NCBI RefSeq assembly: GCF_029210485.1
Contig: NZ_JARGET010000005.1
Span: 124,001-188,000, forward strand
Direction: 5' to 3'
DNA: 64,000 nucleotides
Source of the DNA: Hoeflea sp. YIM 152468
Lineage (GTDB): Bacteria > Pseudomonadota > Alphaproteobacteria > Rhizobiales > Rhizobiaceae
Part shown: in pieces, positions 38,396 through 48,658 of the stretch
Position numbering within the stretch: position 1 is the stretch's first letter
Layout: every line of letters starts with the position of its first letter
Notes under the pieces: generated by a model
What the model was told of the DNA's origin: nothing
Database searches by the model: none
Seen by the model: only the letters and a program-made list of their open reading frames with translations
Made by a program: the position numbers and the translations under genes

Positions 38396-39700
38396 ATGAG
38401 CACAGCCTCGTCCGCACCCGGTTTTTGCCGCGACTGCCTGGCGCCTGCCCGCGCGGAGGTCAGGCGCTGCCACGCCTGTGGCAGCCCGCGCCTGATCCGT
38501 CACGTGGAGATCGACGCGCTGACCCTGGCGCATGTCGATTGCGATGCCTTTTACGCGACGGTGGAAAAACGCGACAATCCGGATCTGGCCGACAGGCCGG
38601 TGATCATCGGCGGGGGCAAGCGCGGTGTGGTGTCCACCTGTTGCTATATCGCGCGGATCAATGGTGTGCGCTCGGCGATGCCGATGTTCAAGGCGCTGGA
38701 GGCCTGCCCTGAAGCGGTGGTGATCAAGCCGGACATGGAAAAATATGCCCGCGTCGGGCGCGAGGTGCGGGTGCTGATGGAAGAGCTTACACCGCTGGTG
38801 CAGCCGATATCGATCGACGAGGCGTTCATGGACCTTGCCGGCACCGAAAAGCTGCACAAGGACACACCTGCCCGTACCCTCGCCCGTTTCGCCAGACGGG
38901 TGGAAGACGAAATCGGCATCAGCCTTTCGGTCGGCCTGTCCTACTGCAAGTTTCTGGCCAAGGTCGCGTCCGATCTTGACAAGCCGCGCGGCTTTTCGGT
39001 CATCGGCAAGGCCGAAGCGCTGGAGTTTCTCAAGCCGCGCCCGGTCTCACTGATCTGGGGGGTCGGCAAAGCCTTCACGGAGACGCTGGCGCGCGATGGC
39101 ATCCGCAGCATCGGCCAGTTGCAAGTCATGGAGGAGACCGCGCTGATGCGCAGCTATGGCGCCATGGGCAAGCGGCTCTACCACCTGGCCCGGGGCGAGG
39201 ATGATCGCACGGTCCATCTCAATGACGGGGCAAAAAGCGTTTCCGCCGAAACCACCTTCAACAGCGATCTGTCCGACGCCAGCGACCTGGTGCCGGTGCT
39301 CAGACGACTGTCGGAAAAGGTCTCGACACGGCTCAAGGCCTCGGGCATTGCCGGCCATACCGTCGTGCTCAAGCTCAAGACAGCCGATTTCAAAAGCCGG
39401 ACACGCAACTTCAGGCTCGAGGACCCGACCATGCTGGCGGACCGGATTTTCCGCACCGGCCTGCATCTGATCAACCGCGAGCTTGGCCAGGACCGGTTCC
39501 GGCTGCTCGGCATCGGCGTCACCGACCTGACCGATGGCGCGCGCGCCGATCCGCCGGATCTGGTCGATCCCGCCGCCGCGCGCCGGGCCGTGGCGGAGAG
39601 CGCAATCGACAAGGTGCGACAGAAATTCGGCCGCGACATTTTAGAGACCGGCTACACCTTCGGCAGCTCGCGCAAGACGCGGCAGGCGGAAGAGGATTAA
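38396..39700 (+). CDS. dinB: DNA polymerase IV with N-terminal Cys4 motif
   Basis: A 434-residue Y-family translesion polymerase. Catalytic carboxylates are visible in [19 protein letters not shown] (about 45-63) and [11 protein letters not shown]; the little-finger domain follows ([11 protein letters not shown]). Before the polymerase core is an extra segment with Cys11, Cys14, Cys25 and Cys28 (CRDC...CHAC), a likely zinc site found in rhizobial DinB. ATG at 38396 precedes this motif directly. A LexA box upstream supports SOS induction. The last four bases overlap the end of the convergent dnaE gene. Confidence 0.95.
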   Translation: MSTASSAPGFCRDCLAPARAEVRRCHACGSPRLIRHVEIDALTLAHVDCDAFYATVEKRDNPDLADRPVIIGGGKRGVVSTCCYIARINGVRSAMPMFKALEACPEAVVIKPDMEKYARVGREVRVLMEELTPLVQPISIDEAFMDLAGTEKLHKDTPARTLARFARRVEDEIGISLSVGLSYCKFLAKVASDLDKPRGFSVIGKAEALEFLKPRPVSLIWGVGKAFTETLARDGIRSIGQLQVMEETALMRSYGAMGKRLYHLARGEDDRTVHLNDGAKSVSAETTFNSDLSDASDLVPVLRRLSEKVSTRLKASGIAGHTVVLKLKTADFKSRTRNFRLEDPTMLADRIFRTGLHLINRELGQDRFRLLGIGVTDLTDGARADPPDLVDPAAARRAVAESAIDKVRQKFGRDILETGYTFGSSRKTRQAEED

Positions 39701-42700
39701 ACCAGTTCGACATCCAGAACGCCGGGGGCCGCCTTGAGCGCCGAGGCCAGTTGTGGCGTCAGCCGGTAGCGATCGGGCAACGTCACCTCGATTTCACGGC
39801 GGCCATCATCCTTGATCATGACGAACGAGACCTGACCCTCGCCGCGCGCCTTCAACTGCGTCGAAACCGAATTGAGCGGCTTTGCGTCGCGCATGTAGAC
39901 CCTGAGCGCCGACTGGCCGCGCGCGGCCCGGTCCTCGAGCGAATCGGCGGTCTGGATGCGCAGGCCGATGCCCTCGGGCCGTTCCTCGGCGTTGACCGTG
40001 ATGACGATCGATTTTCCCGGCTCGAGCAGTTCGCGATAGAGCGCCAGACCTTCGGAAAACAGCACCGCCTCGTACTGGCCGGAGCTGTCGGAGAACGCGA
40101 CGATGCCCATCTTGTTTCCGGTGCGGGTCTTGCGCTCCTGCTTGCTGGTGACAGTGCCGGCGAGCCGTCCGGCGGTGGCGCCGGCCTTGACCGAGACGGA
40201 GAAATCGGCCCAGGTCTGAACCCGCATCTTGGCCAGCAGATCATTATAGGAATCAAGCGGGTGCGCGGAAAGATAGAACCCCAGAGCCTGGTATTCACGA
40301 TGCAGCTTCTCCGCCGGCAACCATGGCACGGTCGGCGGCAAATGGATGGTTTCGGCCTCCATTGCGCCGCCGCCACCTGCACCAAACATGTCGCTCTGGC
40401 CACTGATGCGGTTTTCCTGCGCCCGCTGGGCAAAGCCGATGATGCGGTCAAGGCCGGCACTCAACATCGCCCGATCGGGACCGAAACAATCAAGCGCACC
40501 GGCCGCGATCAGGCTTTCAAGCACCCGGCGGTTGACCTGACGCGGATCGATCCTGGTGCAGAAATCCTCAAGCGAGGCAAAGGGCGCGTCACCGCGCACC
40601 TCGACGATGTGGTCAACGGCAGCCTCGCCGACGCCCTTGATGGCGGCCAGCGCGTAATAGATCTTGTTGTCGCCGGTCTCGAAGTGGCGGAAACTGGTCT
40701 GCACCGAAGGGGCTGCCACCTCGATGCCGAGACGTTTGGCATCCTGACGGAAATCATTGAGCTTGTCGGTGTTGGACATGTCGAGCGTCATCGACGCCGC
40801 CAGAAACTCGACCGGATAATGCGCCTTGAGATAGGCGGTCTGGTAGGAGACGATGCCATAGGCTGCGGCGTGCGACTTGTTGAAGCCGTAATTGGCGAAC
40901 TTGGCCAAGAGATCGAAGATCATGTCAGCCTGCGGCTTGGAGACATCGCGCTCCACCGCGCCCTCGACAAAGCGGGCGCGCTGCTTGTCCATTTCCTCCT
41001 TAATCTTCTTGCCCATGGCGCGCCGCAGAAGATCGGCTTCACCGAGCGAATAGCCGGCCAGCACCTGGGCGATCTGCATCACCTGTTCCTGATAAACGAT
41101 GACGCCTTGTGTCTCGGCCAGCAGATTGTCGATCTTGGGATGGATGGAGGCCAGTTCCTCCTCGCCATGCTTGCGCGCATTGTAGACCGGAATGTTCTCC
41201 ATCGGACCGGGGCGGTAGAGCGCAACAAGCGCGATGATGTCCTCGATCCGGTCCGGGCGCATGCCGATCAGCGCCTTGCGCATGCCGGCCGATTCCACCT
41301 GAAACACGCCGACGGTCTCGCCCCGCGACAGCATTTCGTAGGTCGGCCTGTCATCAAGCGGCAGCGCTTCGAGGTCAATCGTGATGTTGCGTTTGGCGAT
41401 GAAACCGACTGCGGTCTTGAGCACGGTCAGAGTCTTGAGGCCGAGGAAGTCGAATTTGACCAGCCCGGCCTGCTCCACCCATTTCATGTTGAACTGGGTG
41501 ACCGGCATGTCCGAACGCGGATCGCGGTACATCGGCACCAGTTGCGACAGCGGACGGTCGCCGATGACGATGCCCGCGGCATGGGTCGAGGCATGGCGGT
41601 ACAGCCCCTCAAGCTTTTGCGCGATGTCGAGCAACTGCCCGACCGCCGGCTCCTTTTCCACTTCCTCATTGAAGCGCGGCTCTTCCTCGATCGCCTGTTT
41701 CAGCGGCGTCGGGTTGGCCGGATTGTTGGGCACCAGCTTGCAGATCCGGTCCACCAGGCCGTAAGGCATTTCCAGCACACGGCCGACGTCGCGCAGGGCT
41801 GCACGCGCCTGCAGGCTTCCGAAGGTTATGATTTGGCCGACCTGCTCGCGGCCATATTTGCCCACCACGTAACGGATCACCTCTTCCCGGCGATCCTGGC
41901 AAAAGTCGATATCGAAATCCGGCATCGAGACGCGGGCGGGGTTGAGAAAGCGCTCGAACAGCAAGGAGAAGCGCAAGGGATCAACATCGGTAATGGTCAG
42001 CGCATAGGCCACCAGCGAGCCTGCCCCGGACCCACGTCCGGGTCCCACCGGAATGCCCTGATCCTTGGCCCATTTGATAAAGTCGGCGACGATCAGGAAG
42101 TAACCGGGAAACTTCATGTTCTCGATGATGTCGAGTTCAACCTGCAGGCGGTCGCGGTAGTCGGTTTCCGAATATCCCTCGGCCAGGCCGATTCGCGCCA
42201 GCCGGCGCTCCAGCCCTTCGATCGACTGTCGCCGCAGTTCTGCAGCTTCGGCGGCGAGAGCGGAATCGGGATCCTCCTCGCCACCGCCGGTGAAGCGCGG
42301 AAGAATCGGCGCTCTGAGCTCGACAATCGCACTGCAGCGGCGGGCAATCTCGACGGTGTTGGCCAAAGCTTCGGGAATATCGGCAAACAATTGCGTCATT
42401 TCCGAGCGGGATTTGAGGCAATGGTCCACACTCAGCCGCGGCCGCCGGTCATCCGACATGACCGCGTTGCAGGCCACAGCCATCAGTGCGTCATGGGCCT
42501 CAAAGTCATCGGGGGTGGGAAAGAAGGCCTCATTGGTGGCCACAAGCGGAACTTCGCTGTCGTAGGCCAGCGCAATCATCTTGGACTCATGGGCCCGGTC
42601 ATATCCACGCTGACGCTGCAATTCAATGTAAAGCCGGTCGCCGAACACCGCCTTGAGGCTTTCCAGCCGTGTCCGGGCCTGCTCCGCGTGCCCTTCGCGG

Positions 42701-43266
42701 ACCGCCTGATCCACCGGGCCGCCCAATCCCCCTGACAGGGCGATCAGGCCGGCAGCGTCCTGTTGCAGCCATGACAAGCCAATATGGGGCCGGTCGCCGC
42801 CACTGTCGTCGCCGAGATAGGCCTGGCTGACAAGGGCCACCAGCCGTTCATAACCGGCCGGAGTGGCAGCATAGAGAACAATCGACGGCGCCTTTTGCAA
42901 ATGATCCCGGTGCGAGGACCGGCGCTCGGATGCCTGAGCGTCCTCCATATCTATCTCGAGCTGACACCCGATGAGCGGCTGAATACCCGCCTCCATCGCC
43001 TTGACCGAAAACTCAAGTGCGCCAAACAGATTGTTGGTGTCGGTAATGGCGAGTGCCGGCTGGTTATCGTCAACGGCGCGCTTGATCAGCGTCTTGATCG
43101 GCAACGCGCCTTCAAGCAGGGAATAGGCCGAGTGTACACGCAAATGCACAAAGCCCGGCCAGGTCTCGGAGACCCGATCATCGGCCTGACCGTCACGCAG
43201 ACGCGCCTCGCCCGCACCCGCGGCCAGATTTGCCAGCAACTTCGCCGATTTACTTTCCCGTGCCAT
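39697..43266 (-). CDS. dnaE: DNA polymerase III alpha subunit (replicative, DnaE1)
   Basis: A 1189-residue C-family polymerase. The N-terminal PHP domain starts [16 protein letters not shown]; the catalytic carboxylates lie in [16 protein letters not shown] and [15 protein letters not shown]; the helix-hairpin-helix and OB-fold ([20 protein letters not shown]) follow. Length, the full PHP start and lack of imuA/imuB neighbours mark it as replicative DnaE1 and not the mutagenic DnaE2. ATG at 43266 follows AGAGGG; an in-frame ATG at 43365 would add an atypical basic stretch. It is convergent with dinB, the stops overlapping. Confidence 0.95.
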   Translation of the reverse strand: MARESKSAKLLANLAAGAGEARLRDGQADDRVSETWPGFVHLRVHSAYSLLEGALPIKTLIKRAVDDNQPALAITDTNNLFGALEFSVKAMEAGIQPLIGCQLEIDMEDAQASERRSSHRDHLQKAPSIVLYAATPAGYERLVALVSQAYLGDDSGGDRPHIGLSWLQQDAAGLIALSGGLGGPVDQAVREGHAEQARTRLESLKAVFGDRLYIELQRQRGYDRAHESKMIALAYDSEVPLVATNEAFFPTPDDFEAHDALMAVACNAVMSDDRRPRLSVDHCLKSRSEMTQLFADIPEALANTVEIARRCSAIVELRAPILPRFTGGGEEDPDSALAAEAAELRRQSIEGLERRLARIGLAEGYSETDYRDRLQVELDIIENMKFPGYFLIVADFIKWAKDQGIPVGPGRGSGAGSLVAYALTITDVDPLRFSLLFERFLNPARVSMPDFDIDFCQDRREEVIRYVVGKYGREQVGQIITFGSLQARAALRDVGRVLEMPYGLVDRICKLVPNNPANPTPLKQAIEEEPRFNEEVEKEPAVGQLLDIAQKLEGLYRHASTHAAGIVIGDRPLSQLVPMYRDPRSDMPVTQFNMKWVEQAGLVKFDFLGLKTLTVLKTAVGFIAKRNITIDLEALPLDDRPTYEMLSRGETVGVFQVESAGMRKALIGMRPDRIEDIIALVALYRPGPMENIPVYNARKHGEEELASIHPKIDNLLAETQGVIVYQEQVMQIAQVLAGYSLGEADLLRRAMGKKIKEEMDKQRARFVEGAVERDVSKPQADMIFDLLAKFANYGFNKSHAAAYGIVSYQTAYLKAHYPVEFLAASMTLDMSNTDKLNDFRQDAKRLGIEVAAPSVQTSFRHFETGDNKIYYALAAIKGVGEAAVDHIVEVRGDAPFASLEDFCTRIDPRQVNRRVLESLIAAGALDCFGPDRAMLSAGLDRIIGFAQRAQENRISGQSDMFGAGGGGAMEAETIHLPPTVPWLPAEKLHREYQALGFYLSAHPLDSYNDLLAKMRVQTWADFSVSVKAGATAGRLAGTVTSKQERKTRTGNKMGIVAFSDSSGQYEAVLFSEGLALYRELLEPGKSIVITVNAEERPEGIGLRIQTADSLEDRAARGQSALRVYMRDAKPLNSVSTQLKARGEGQVSFVMIKDDGRREIEVTLPDRYRLTPQLASALKAAPGVLDVELV

Positions 43267-43489
43267 GGGTGCCCTCTGCCGCCTGTTCCGCAACCAGGCA
43301 CCAATTCGGCGCCGCGCAGACTCAAACGCCAATTGTGAGGACCCGGACCGCAAAGTCCAGAGCACAAACAGCTAAAACACCAAGCACACACGGCTTGATC
43401 GCCAACCCTCGCGGCCACCGCCCAGCGCATCAGCGCCTGGCACCTCAGCCGAGACCAGGCAGGCTTGCAAATCCAGGCCAACTCCACAC

Positions 43490-43513
43490 CACGCCGCCCA
43501 ATCCGGCGGCGTG
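43490..43513 (-). terminator. GC-rich stem-loop 3' of the SOS microprotein ORF
   Basis: A 9-bp perfect stem (43490-43498 with 43505-43513) and a 6-nt loop, 23 nt after the small ORF stop. The T run lies before it on the minus strand and not after, so it is not a canonical terminator; it may protect the 3' end or limit readthrough toward dnaE. Confidence 0.4.
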
Positions 43514-43536
43514 AAAAATTCAGCAAAAGTCGCCTG

Positions 43537-43623
43537 TCAGAACGCCATCGCAAGCACGGCGAAGCTCGCCACAAACAGCGACATGGAAACGAAAGCGGCA
43601 ATGTCACGGGCAAATGCAGTCAT
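43537..43623 (-). CDS. Candidate SOS-induced membrane microprotein (28 residues)
   Basis: A 28-residue ORF. It begins MTAFARD, then has a continuous hydrophobic stretch from about residue 8 to 28 (IAAFVSMSLFVASF and on to a final MAF), so one membrane helix with a short charged N-terminus. Support for translation: AGGAG at 43630-43634, 6 nt before the ATG. Support for regulated transcription: a TTGACG/CATAAA promoter with 17-bp spacing whose spacer holds a LexA box. The size, single helix and SOS control resemble Caulobacter SidA, a 29-residue SOS-induced inner-membrane inhibitor of division; sequence homology to SidA is not claimed. It lies between hupB and dnaE on their strand. Confidence 0.65.
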   Translation of the reverse strand: MTAFARDIAAFVSMSLFVASFAVLAMAF

Positions 43624-43656
43624 GATCAGCTCCTATCTAAATCCGTTTGTGTTGCC

Positions 43657-43685
43657 TTTATGTTCTCTTTTTGTTCACGCGTCAA
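43657..43685 (-). promoter_or_regulatory. LexA-controlled promoter of the microprotein ORF
   Basis: On the minus strand: -35 TTGACG (43680-43685), 17-bp spacer, -10 CATAAA (43657-43662). The LexA box GAAC-N7-GAAC (43662-43676) fills most of the spacer and touches the -10, so bound repressor would block RNA polymerase. Expected start of transcription is about 27 nt before the ATG. Confidence 0.75.
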
Positions 43686-43823
43686 GCGCATTTAAACCGA
43701 ATTGTCTGGAAATGCGTCCTTTGCGCCGCCGGCTGGATGCGCGGCGCTGTAGATGAGCGACATCTTCAAGCCTCATGGAACCTGGCCGGGACCGCCTGCC
43801 CGCGGTCGCGGCACGCAGGCAAC

Positions 43824-43856
43824 GCAAAAAGCCCGGACGCGGGCGCCCGGGCTTTC
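43824..43856 (-). terminator. Rho-independent terminator of hupB
   Basis: On minus, AAAGCCCGG and CCGGGCTTT arms enclose a 10-nt GC-rich loop and end in TTTTTG, 25 nt after the hupB stop. It separates hupB from the downstream SOS promoter. Confidence 0.8.
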
Positions 43857-43881
43857 GTGTCTGCATAATGGAAATTGCAGC

Positions 43882-44154
43882 TTAGTTGCAGGCGTCCTTG
43901 AGACCCTTGCCGGCCGAGAACTTCGGCACGTTGCGCGCCGGGATATCGACTTCCTTGCCAGTTTGCGGGTTGCGGCCCTTAGAGGCTTCACGACGCGACA
44001 CTGTAAAGTTGCCAAAGCCGATCAACCGCACTTCGCCGCCATTCTTGAGTTCACCGGTGATGGTTTCAAAAACCGCTTCAACAGCCGATGTTGCATCTCC
44101 CTTGCTGAGGCCCGATTTCTCGGCCACAGAAGCTACCAGTTCATTCTTGTTCAT
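43882..44154 (-). CDS. hupB: HU-family DNA-binding protein
   Basis: A 90-residue histone-like protein that bends and compacts DNA. It has the standard plan MNKNELVASVAEKSGLSKGDA, helix 2, the GFGNFTVSRREASKGRNPQTG arm (read in parts) and the end IPARNVPKFSAGKGLKDA. AAAGGGA precedes the ATG at 44154. It lies downstream of lon on the same strand in the usual clpP-clpX-lon-hupB order. Confidence 0.96.
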   Translation of the reverse strand: MNKNELVASVAEKSGLSKGDATSAVEAVFETITGELKNGGEVRLIGFGNFTVSRREASKGRNPQTGKEVDIPARNVPKFSAGKGLKDACN

Positions 44155-44382
44155 CGTTCGTCCCTTTCTGGCGTTATCTCGACTCATTTCGTTCGATGCG
44201 GTGATCCTACGCATCTATCGGTCCGGCGCAACCAAACTCCCCGTAAAGCCTCGCTTTATAGGGGCTTTTTACAGGCTTTTCGGCATCAGCGAACCTCATC
44301 TGAGGTCATGGAAAACGAAATGCGACGAAAATATTCAGATTGCGTCCACATTCGACACATCATGTGACGTGTCCGGCTGAAC

Positions 44383-44415
44383 GAAAACCAAACCGGGCGG
44401 CGATTTCTCCGCCCG
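44383..44415 (-). terminator. Possible terminator downstream of lon
   Basis: On minus a 7-bp stem (CGGGCGG/CCGCCCG, 44394-44400 with 44409-44415) with an 8-nt loop is followed by GTTTGGTTTTCG. The U tract is interrupted. Confidence 0.45.
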
Positions 44416-44449
44416 TCATGCTTACCACTGCCCGGAAGGGCCAGATGCG

Positions 44450-44485
44450 ACAGCGCCGCCCATCCAACAGGATCGGCGGCGCTGT
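44450..44485. repeat. Perfect inverted repeat 3' of lon
   Basis: Eleven-bp perfect arms (ACAGCGCCGCC at 44450-44460 with its complement at 44475-44485) and a 14-nt loop, 65 nt after the lon stop. No T tract follows on minus; the plus side is T-rich but no plus-strand gene reaches it. It may stabilise the lon mRNA 3' end. Confidence 0.6.
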
Positions 44486-44549
44486 GTCTCTCTTTGTATC
44501 AATGCATGTACGCTACCGCGCAAATGAACCGATTTGAACGTGACAGGCT

Positions 44550-46982
44550 TTAGTGAGCGATCGTGGCTTCGCCCTCTTTGCCCACCTCGGCGGCAATCGC
44601 AGTTTCCGCTTTTGCGTCCGGATCCCAGGTAATGGCCTCAGGCATCCGCACCAGTGCGTGACGCAGAACATCACCCATCTTGGCGACCGGAATGATCTCG
44701 AGACCATTCTTGACGTTGTCCGGGATCTCGGGGAGATCCTTGGCATTGTCTTCCGGGATCATCACCGTCTTGATACCACCGCGCAGGGCGGCCAGCAGCT
44801 TTTCCTTGAGTCCGCCGATCGGCAGGACCCGGCCACGCAGGGTGATCTCGCCGGTCATGGCAACATCGCGGCGCACCGGAATGCCGGTCATGATCGAGAC
44901 GATGGCGGTTGCCATTCCAACGCCGGCCGAAGGGCCGTCCTTGGGGGTGGCGCCTTCGGGCACGTGAACGTGAATGTCACGCTTGTCGAAGAGCGGCGGC
45001 TCGATGCCGAAATCAACCGCGCGCGACCGGACATAGGACGCCGCCGCCGAAATCGATTCCTTCATCACTTCACGCAGGTTGCCGGTCACCGTCATCTTGC
45101 CCTTGCCAGGCATCATGACACCTTCGATGGTCAGCAGTTCGCCACCAACTTCAGTCCAGGCCAATCCCGTCACGACACCGACCTGATCGTCAAACTCGGC
45201 TTCACCATAGCGGAAGCGTGGCACGCCCAGATAGTCGGCGAGCGTGTCAGCATCAACGCGGACTTCCTTGGCTCCGGTCTTGAGGATCTCGGTCACGGCC
45301 TTGCGCGAGAGTTTCATCAGTTCGCGTTCGAAGTTACGCACACCGGCTTCGCGGGTGTAGGTGCGAACGACCTGCAACAGCGCTTCGTCGGTGATCTCGA
45401 ACTCGTTGGGCCGCAAGGCGTGGTCGCGAATGGCCTTGGGCAGCAGGTGCCTGCGGGCGATTTCGAGCTTTTCATCCTCTGTGTAGCCGGCGATACGGAT
45501 GACTTCCATCCGGTCCATCAGCGGCGCAGGAATGTTAAGCGTGTTGGCCGTGGTGATGAACATCACGTTGGACAGATCGTACTCGACCTCGAGATAGTGA
45601 TCCATGAAGGTGGAGTTCTGTTCCGGATCAAGCACCTCAAGAAGCGCTGACGACGGATCGCCGCGGAAATCCTGGCCCATCTTGTCGATCTCGTCGAGCA
45701 GGAACAGCGGATTGACCTTCTTGGCCTTCTTCATCGACTGGATGACCTTGCCGGGCATCGAGCCGATATAGGTGCGGCGGTGACCGCGGATTTCCGCCTC
45801 GTCACGAACGCCACCCAGCGCCATGCGCACATATTCGCGGCCGGTCGCCTTGGCGATCGACTTGGCCAGCGAGGTCTTGCCGACGCCCGGAGGTCCGACG
45901 AGGCACAGGATCGGGCCCTTGATCTTGGACGAACGGGCCTGAACCGCGAGATACTCGATGATCCGCTCCTTGACCTTTTCAAGGCCGAAGTGATCCGTCT
46001 CAAGCACCTGTTCGGCCGCATTGAGGTCGTTCTTGACCCGGGATTTCTTGCCCCAGGGCAAGCCCAGCAGCCAGTCGAGATAATTGCGCACGACGGTGGC
46101 TTCGGCCGACATCGGGCTCATCTGCTTGAGCTTCTTGAACTCGGCATCCGCCTTTTCGCGGGCTTCCTTGGAGAGCTTGGTCTTGGCGATGCGGGTTTCC
46201 AATTCGGCCATCTCGTCGCGGCCGTCCTCGCCGTCGCCGAGCTCCTTCTGGATCGCCTTCATCTGCTCGTTGAGATAATACTCGCGCTGGGTCTTCTCCA
46301 TCTGCCGCTTGACGCGGGAGCGGATGCGTTTTTCGACCTGCAGCACCGAAATCTCGCCTTCCATGAAGCCGAGCGACTTCTCCAGACGGCCCTTGATCGA
46401 CACGGTCGACAGCATGTCCTGCTTTTCAGGAATCTTGATCGAAAGATGCGAAGCCACGGTGTCGGCGAGCTTGGAATAGTCGTCGATCTGGCTGGCAGCG
46501 CCGACAACTTCGGGTGAAATCTTCTTGTTGAGCTTGACGTAGTTCTCGAACTCGGAGACCACCGAGCGCGACAGCGCTTCGATCTCGACCGGGTCCTCCT
46601 CGGGCTCGGCAAGCTGAACCGCCCGGGCTTCGTAATACTCGTCGTGATCCGTATACTCGACGATCTCGGCGCGAGCGCGGCCTTCGACCAGCACCTTGAC
46701 CGTACCGTCGGGCAATTTCAGAAGCTGCAGCACATTGGCGATGGTGCCGATCTGATAAATGCCTGCTGGCTCCGGATCGTCATCACTGGCGTTGATTTGA
46801 GTGGCAAGCATGATCTGCTTGTCCGATCCCATGACTTCCTCGAGCGCGCGGATGGATTTCTCGCGGCCGACAAAAAGCGGCACGATCATGTGCGGAAACA
46901 CTACGATATCGCGCAACGGAAGAACGGGATAGATACCTGCCTCTTCGGGGGCCTGTGATGAACTCACTTTTTTATCCGGCAT
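44550..46982 (-). CDS. lon: ATP-dependent protease Lon
   Basis: An 810-residue AAA+ protease of the cytoplasm that degrades misfolded proteins and regulators such as DnaA and CcrM in alphaproteobacteria. Order: N-terminal substrate domain (YPVLPLRDIVVFPHM), coiled coil, AAA+ module (GPPGVGKTSLAKSIA, Walker B FLLDEIDKMG) and the Ser-Lys protease domain (catalytic Ser in DGPSAGVGMATA). AAAGGA precedes the ATG at 46982. A heat-shock type promoter lies upstream. Confidence 0.97.
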   Translation of the reverse strand: MPDKKVSSSQAPEEAGIYPVLPLRDIVVFPHMIVPLFVGREKSIRALEEVMGSDKQIMLATQINASDDDPEPAGIYQIGTIANVLQLLKLPDGTVKVLVEGRARAEIVEYTDHDEYYEARAVQLAEPEEDPVEIEALSRSVVSEFENYVKLNKKISPEVVGAASQIDDYSKLADTVASHLSIKIPEKQDMLSTVSIKGRLEKSLGFMEGEISVLQVEKRIRSRVKRQMEKTQREYYLNEQMKAIQKELGDGEDGRDEMAELETRIAKTKLSKEAREKADAEFKKLKQMSPMSAEATVVRNYLDWLLGLPWGKKSRVKNDLNAAEQVLETDHFGLEKVKERIIEYLAVQARSSKIKGPILCLVGPPGVGKTSLAKSIAKATGREYVRMALGGVRDEAEIRGHRRTYIGSMPGKVIQSMKKAKKVNPLFLLDEIDKMGQDFRGDPSSALLEVLDPEQNSTFMDHYLEVEYDLSNVMFITTANTLNIPAPLMDRMEVIRIAGYTEDEKLEIARRHLLPKAIRDHALRPNEFEITDEALLQVVRTYTREAGVRNFERELMKLSRKAVTEILKTGAKEVRVDADTLADYLGVPRFRYGEAEFDDQVGVVTGLAWTEVGGELLTIEGVMMPGKGKMTVTGNLREVMKESISAAASYVRSRAVDFGIEPPLFDKRDIHVHVPEGATPKDGPSAGVGMATAIVSIMTGIPVRRDVAMTGEITLRGRVLPIGGLKEKLLAALRGGIKTVMIPEDNAKDLPEIPDNVKNGLEIIPVAKMGDVLRHALVRMPEAITWDPDAKAETAIAAEVGKEGEATIAH

Positions 46983-47094
46983 GTTTTTTCCTTTCAGGGT
47001 CTGTTCAGACCGATTGGCAACGCGGGATGCGGTCCCGGTTCATCCAGCAACCGCCTTTGGCGTCCTTGATAGCGGGCATCGCCCTCTACAGTCT

Positions 47095-47123
47095 AATTGG
47101 AGAACCGGAGCCCGGGTTTCAAG
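47095..47123 (-). promoter_or_regulatory. RpoH (sigma-32) type promoter of lon
   Basis: On minus: CTTGAAA (47117-47123), 14-bp spacer, CTCCAATT (47095-47102), six of eight bases like the sigma-32 -10 (CCCCATTT). It is about 113 bp before the lon start. The rest of the 395-bp interval between lon and clpX holds no gene. Confidence 0.55.
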
Positions 47124-47324
47124 TCAGATCTGCCCCGGCTGTCAATCCTTTATCGATTCCCGACCTTATTAGACAACGAAAGTGGCGGGAAGCTGGAGCG
47201 GGACGAAAAACCGGCCGAATTCCCGCCTGGTGCGCGGTTCTCCCCAACCGCCGGTGCGCGCTCCGTCAGCCCCGCCTCTCGCATGAGGCAAGCAGAGCGT
47301 GAATCCGCAGGAGATGTTTGCTGA

Positions 47325-47353
47325 CACACAAACGGGTCCCGAAGGACCCGTTT
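47325..47353 (-). terminator. Stem-loop terminator of clpX
   Basis: A perfect 10-bp stem (AAACGGGTCC at 47330-47339 with 47344-47353) with a CGAA tetraloop, 24 nt after the clpX stop; on minus it is followed by a U-rich GTGTGTC. Confidence 0.65.
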
Positions 47354-47377
47354 GAAATTTGCACATCTATCGGAACA

Positions 47378-48658
47378 TCATGCCGAAGCTGAATCCTTGG
47401 CTTCGCCATCCCGCTCCGCATAGATGTAAAGCGGGCGCGCATTACCGGTGACCACATCGTCGGAGATGACAACTTCACGCACGCCTTCCAGTGTCGGCAG
47501 CTCGAACATGGTATCGAGCAGGATTTTCTCCATGATCGAGCGCAGTCCGCGTGCACCGGTGGCGCGGATAATGCCGCGCTTGGCAATTTCGCTCAGCGCG
47601 CTCTCGTGGAAGGTGAGTTCCACATCTTCCATCTCGAACAGGCGCTGGTATTGCTTGACCAGCGCATTCTTCGGCTGGGTCAGGATCTGGATCAGCGCAT
47701 CCTCGTCAAGATCTTCAAGCGTTGCGAGCACCGGCAGACGGCCGATGAATTCCGGGATCAGTCCGAATTTCACCAGATCTTCCGGCTCGAGTTCACGCAG
47801 CACTTCGCCGACACGGCGTTCATCCTGGGCGCGAACATTGGCGCCAAACCCGATCGAGGTCTTTTCGCCCCGGGCCGAGATGATCTTGTCAAGACCGGCA
47901 AAGGCGCCACCGCAGACAAACAGGATGTTGGTGGTGTCGACCTGCAGGAACTCCTGCTGCGGATGCTTGCGGCCGCCCTGCGGCGGAACCGAAGCAACGG
48001 TGCCTTCCATGATCTTCAACAGCGCCTGCTGCACGCCTTCGCCCGAGACGTCCCGGGTGATCGATGGATTGTCCGATTTGCGCGAGATCTTGTCGACCTC
48101 GTCGATGTAGACAATGCCGCGCTGCGCGCGCTCGACATTGTAGTCGGCCGACTGCAGCAGCTTGAGGATGATGTTCTCGACATCCTCGCCCACGTAACCG
48201 GCTTCGGTCAGCGTTGTGGCGTCAGCCATGGTGAACGGCACGTCGATGATGCGGGCCAGGGTCTGGGCAAGATAGGTCTTGCCGCAACCGGTGGGGCCGA
48301 CCAGCAGAATATTGGACTTGGCCAGTTCCACATCGCCCGATTTGGACGAATGGTTGAGCCGCTTGTAGTGGTTGTGGACCGCCACCGAGAGGATCTTCTT
48401 GGCCTGATGCTGGCCAATCACATACTCGTCGAGTGTTGCGATGATTTCCTGCGGGCTTGGCACACCGTCACTCGACTTCACCATCGAGGATTTGTTTTCC
48501 TCACGGATGATGTCCATGCACAATTCCACGCATTCATCGCAGATGAACACGGTGGGACCGGCAATGAGTTTGCGCACTTCATGCTGGCTCTTGCCGCAGA
48601 AGGAGCAATAAAGGGTGTTTTTGGAATCGCCGCCGTTGCTGCCGCTGACCTTGCTCAT
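47378..48658 (-). CDS. clpX: ATP-dependent Clp protease ATPase subunit ClpX
   Basis: A 426-residue unfoldase that feeds substrates to ClpP, including CtrA in this bacterial class. It has the N-terminal zinc-binding domain (CSFCGKSQ and CDECVELC), Walker [13 protein letters not shown], the pore loop GYVGEDVEN, Walker [11 protein letters not shown] and the IGF-type loop near FIGRLP. Length is typical. It is 311 bp downstream of clpP, so it may have its own promoter. Confidence 0.97.
   Translation of the reverse strand: MSKVSGSNGGDSKNTLYCSFCGKSQHEVRKLIAGPTVFICDECVELCMDIIREENKSSMVKSSDGVPSPQEIIATLDEYVIGQHQAKKILSVAVHNHYKRLNHSSKSGDVELAKSNILLVGPTGCGKTYLAQTLARIIDVPFTMADATTLTEAGYVGEDVENIILKLLQSADYNVERAQRGIVYIDEVDKISRKSDNPSITRDVSGEGVQQALLKIMEGTVASVPPQGGRKHPQQEFLQVDTTNILFVCGGAFAGLDKIISARGEKTSIGFGANVRAQDERRVGEVLRELEPEDLVKFGLIPEFIGRLPVLATLEDLDEDALIQILTQPKNALVKQYQRLFEMEDVELTFHESALSEIAKRGIIRATGARGLRSIMEKILLDTMFELPTLEGVREVVISDDVVTGNARPLYIYAERDGEAKDSASA

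Noticed and set aside
39751-42735. 994-codon open frame opposite dnaE
   Set aside because: Antisense shadow; dnaE is fully conserved on minus.
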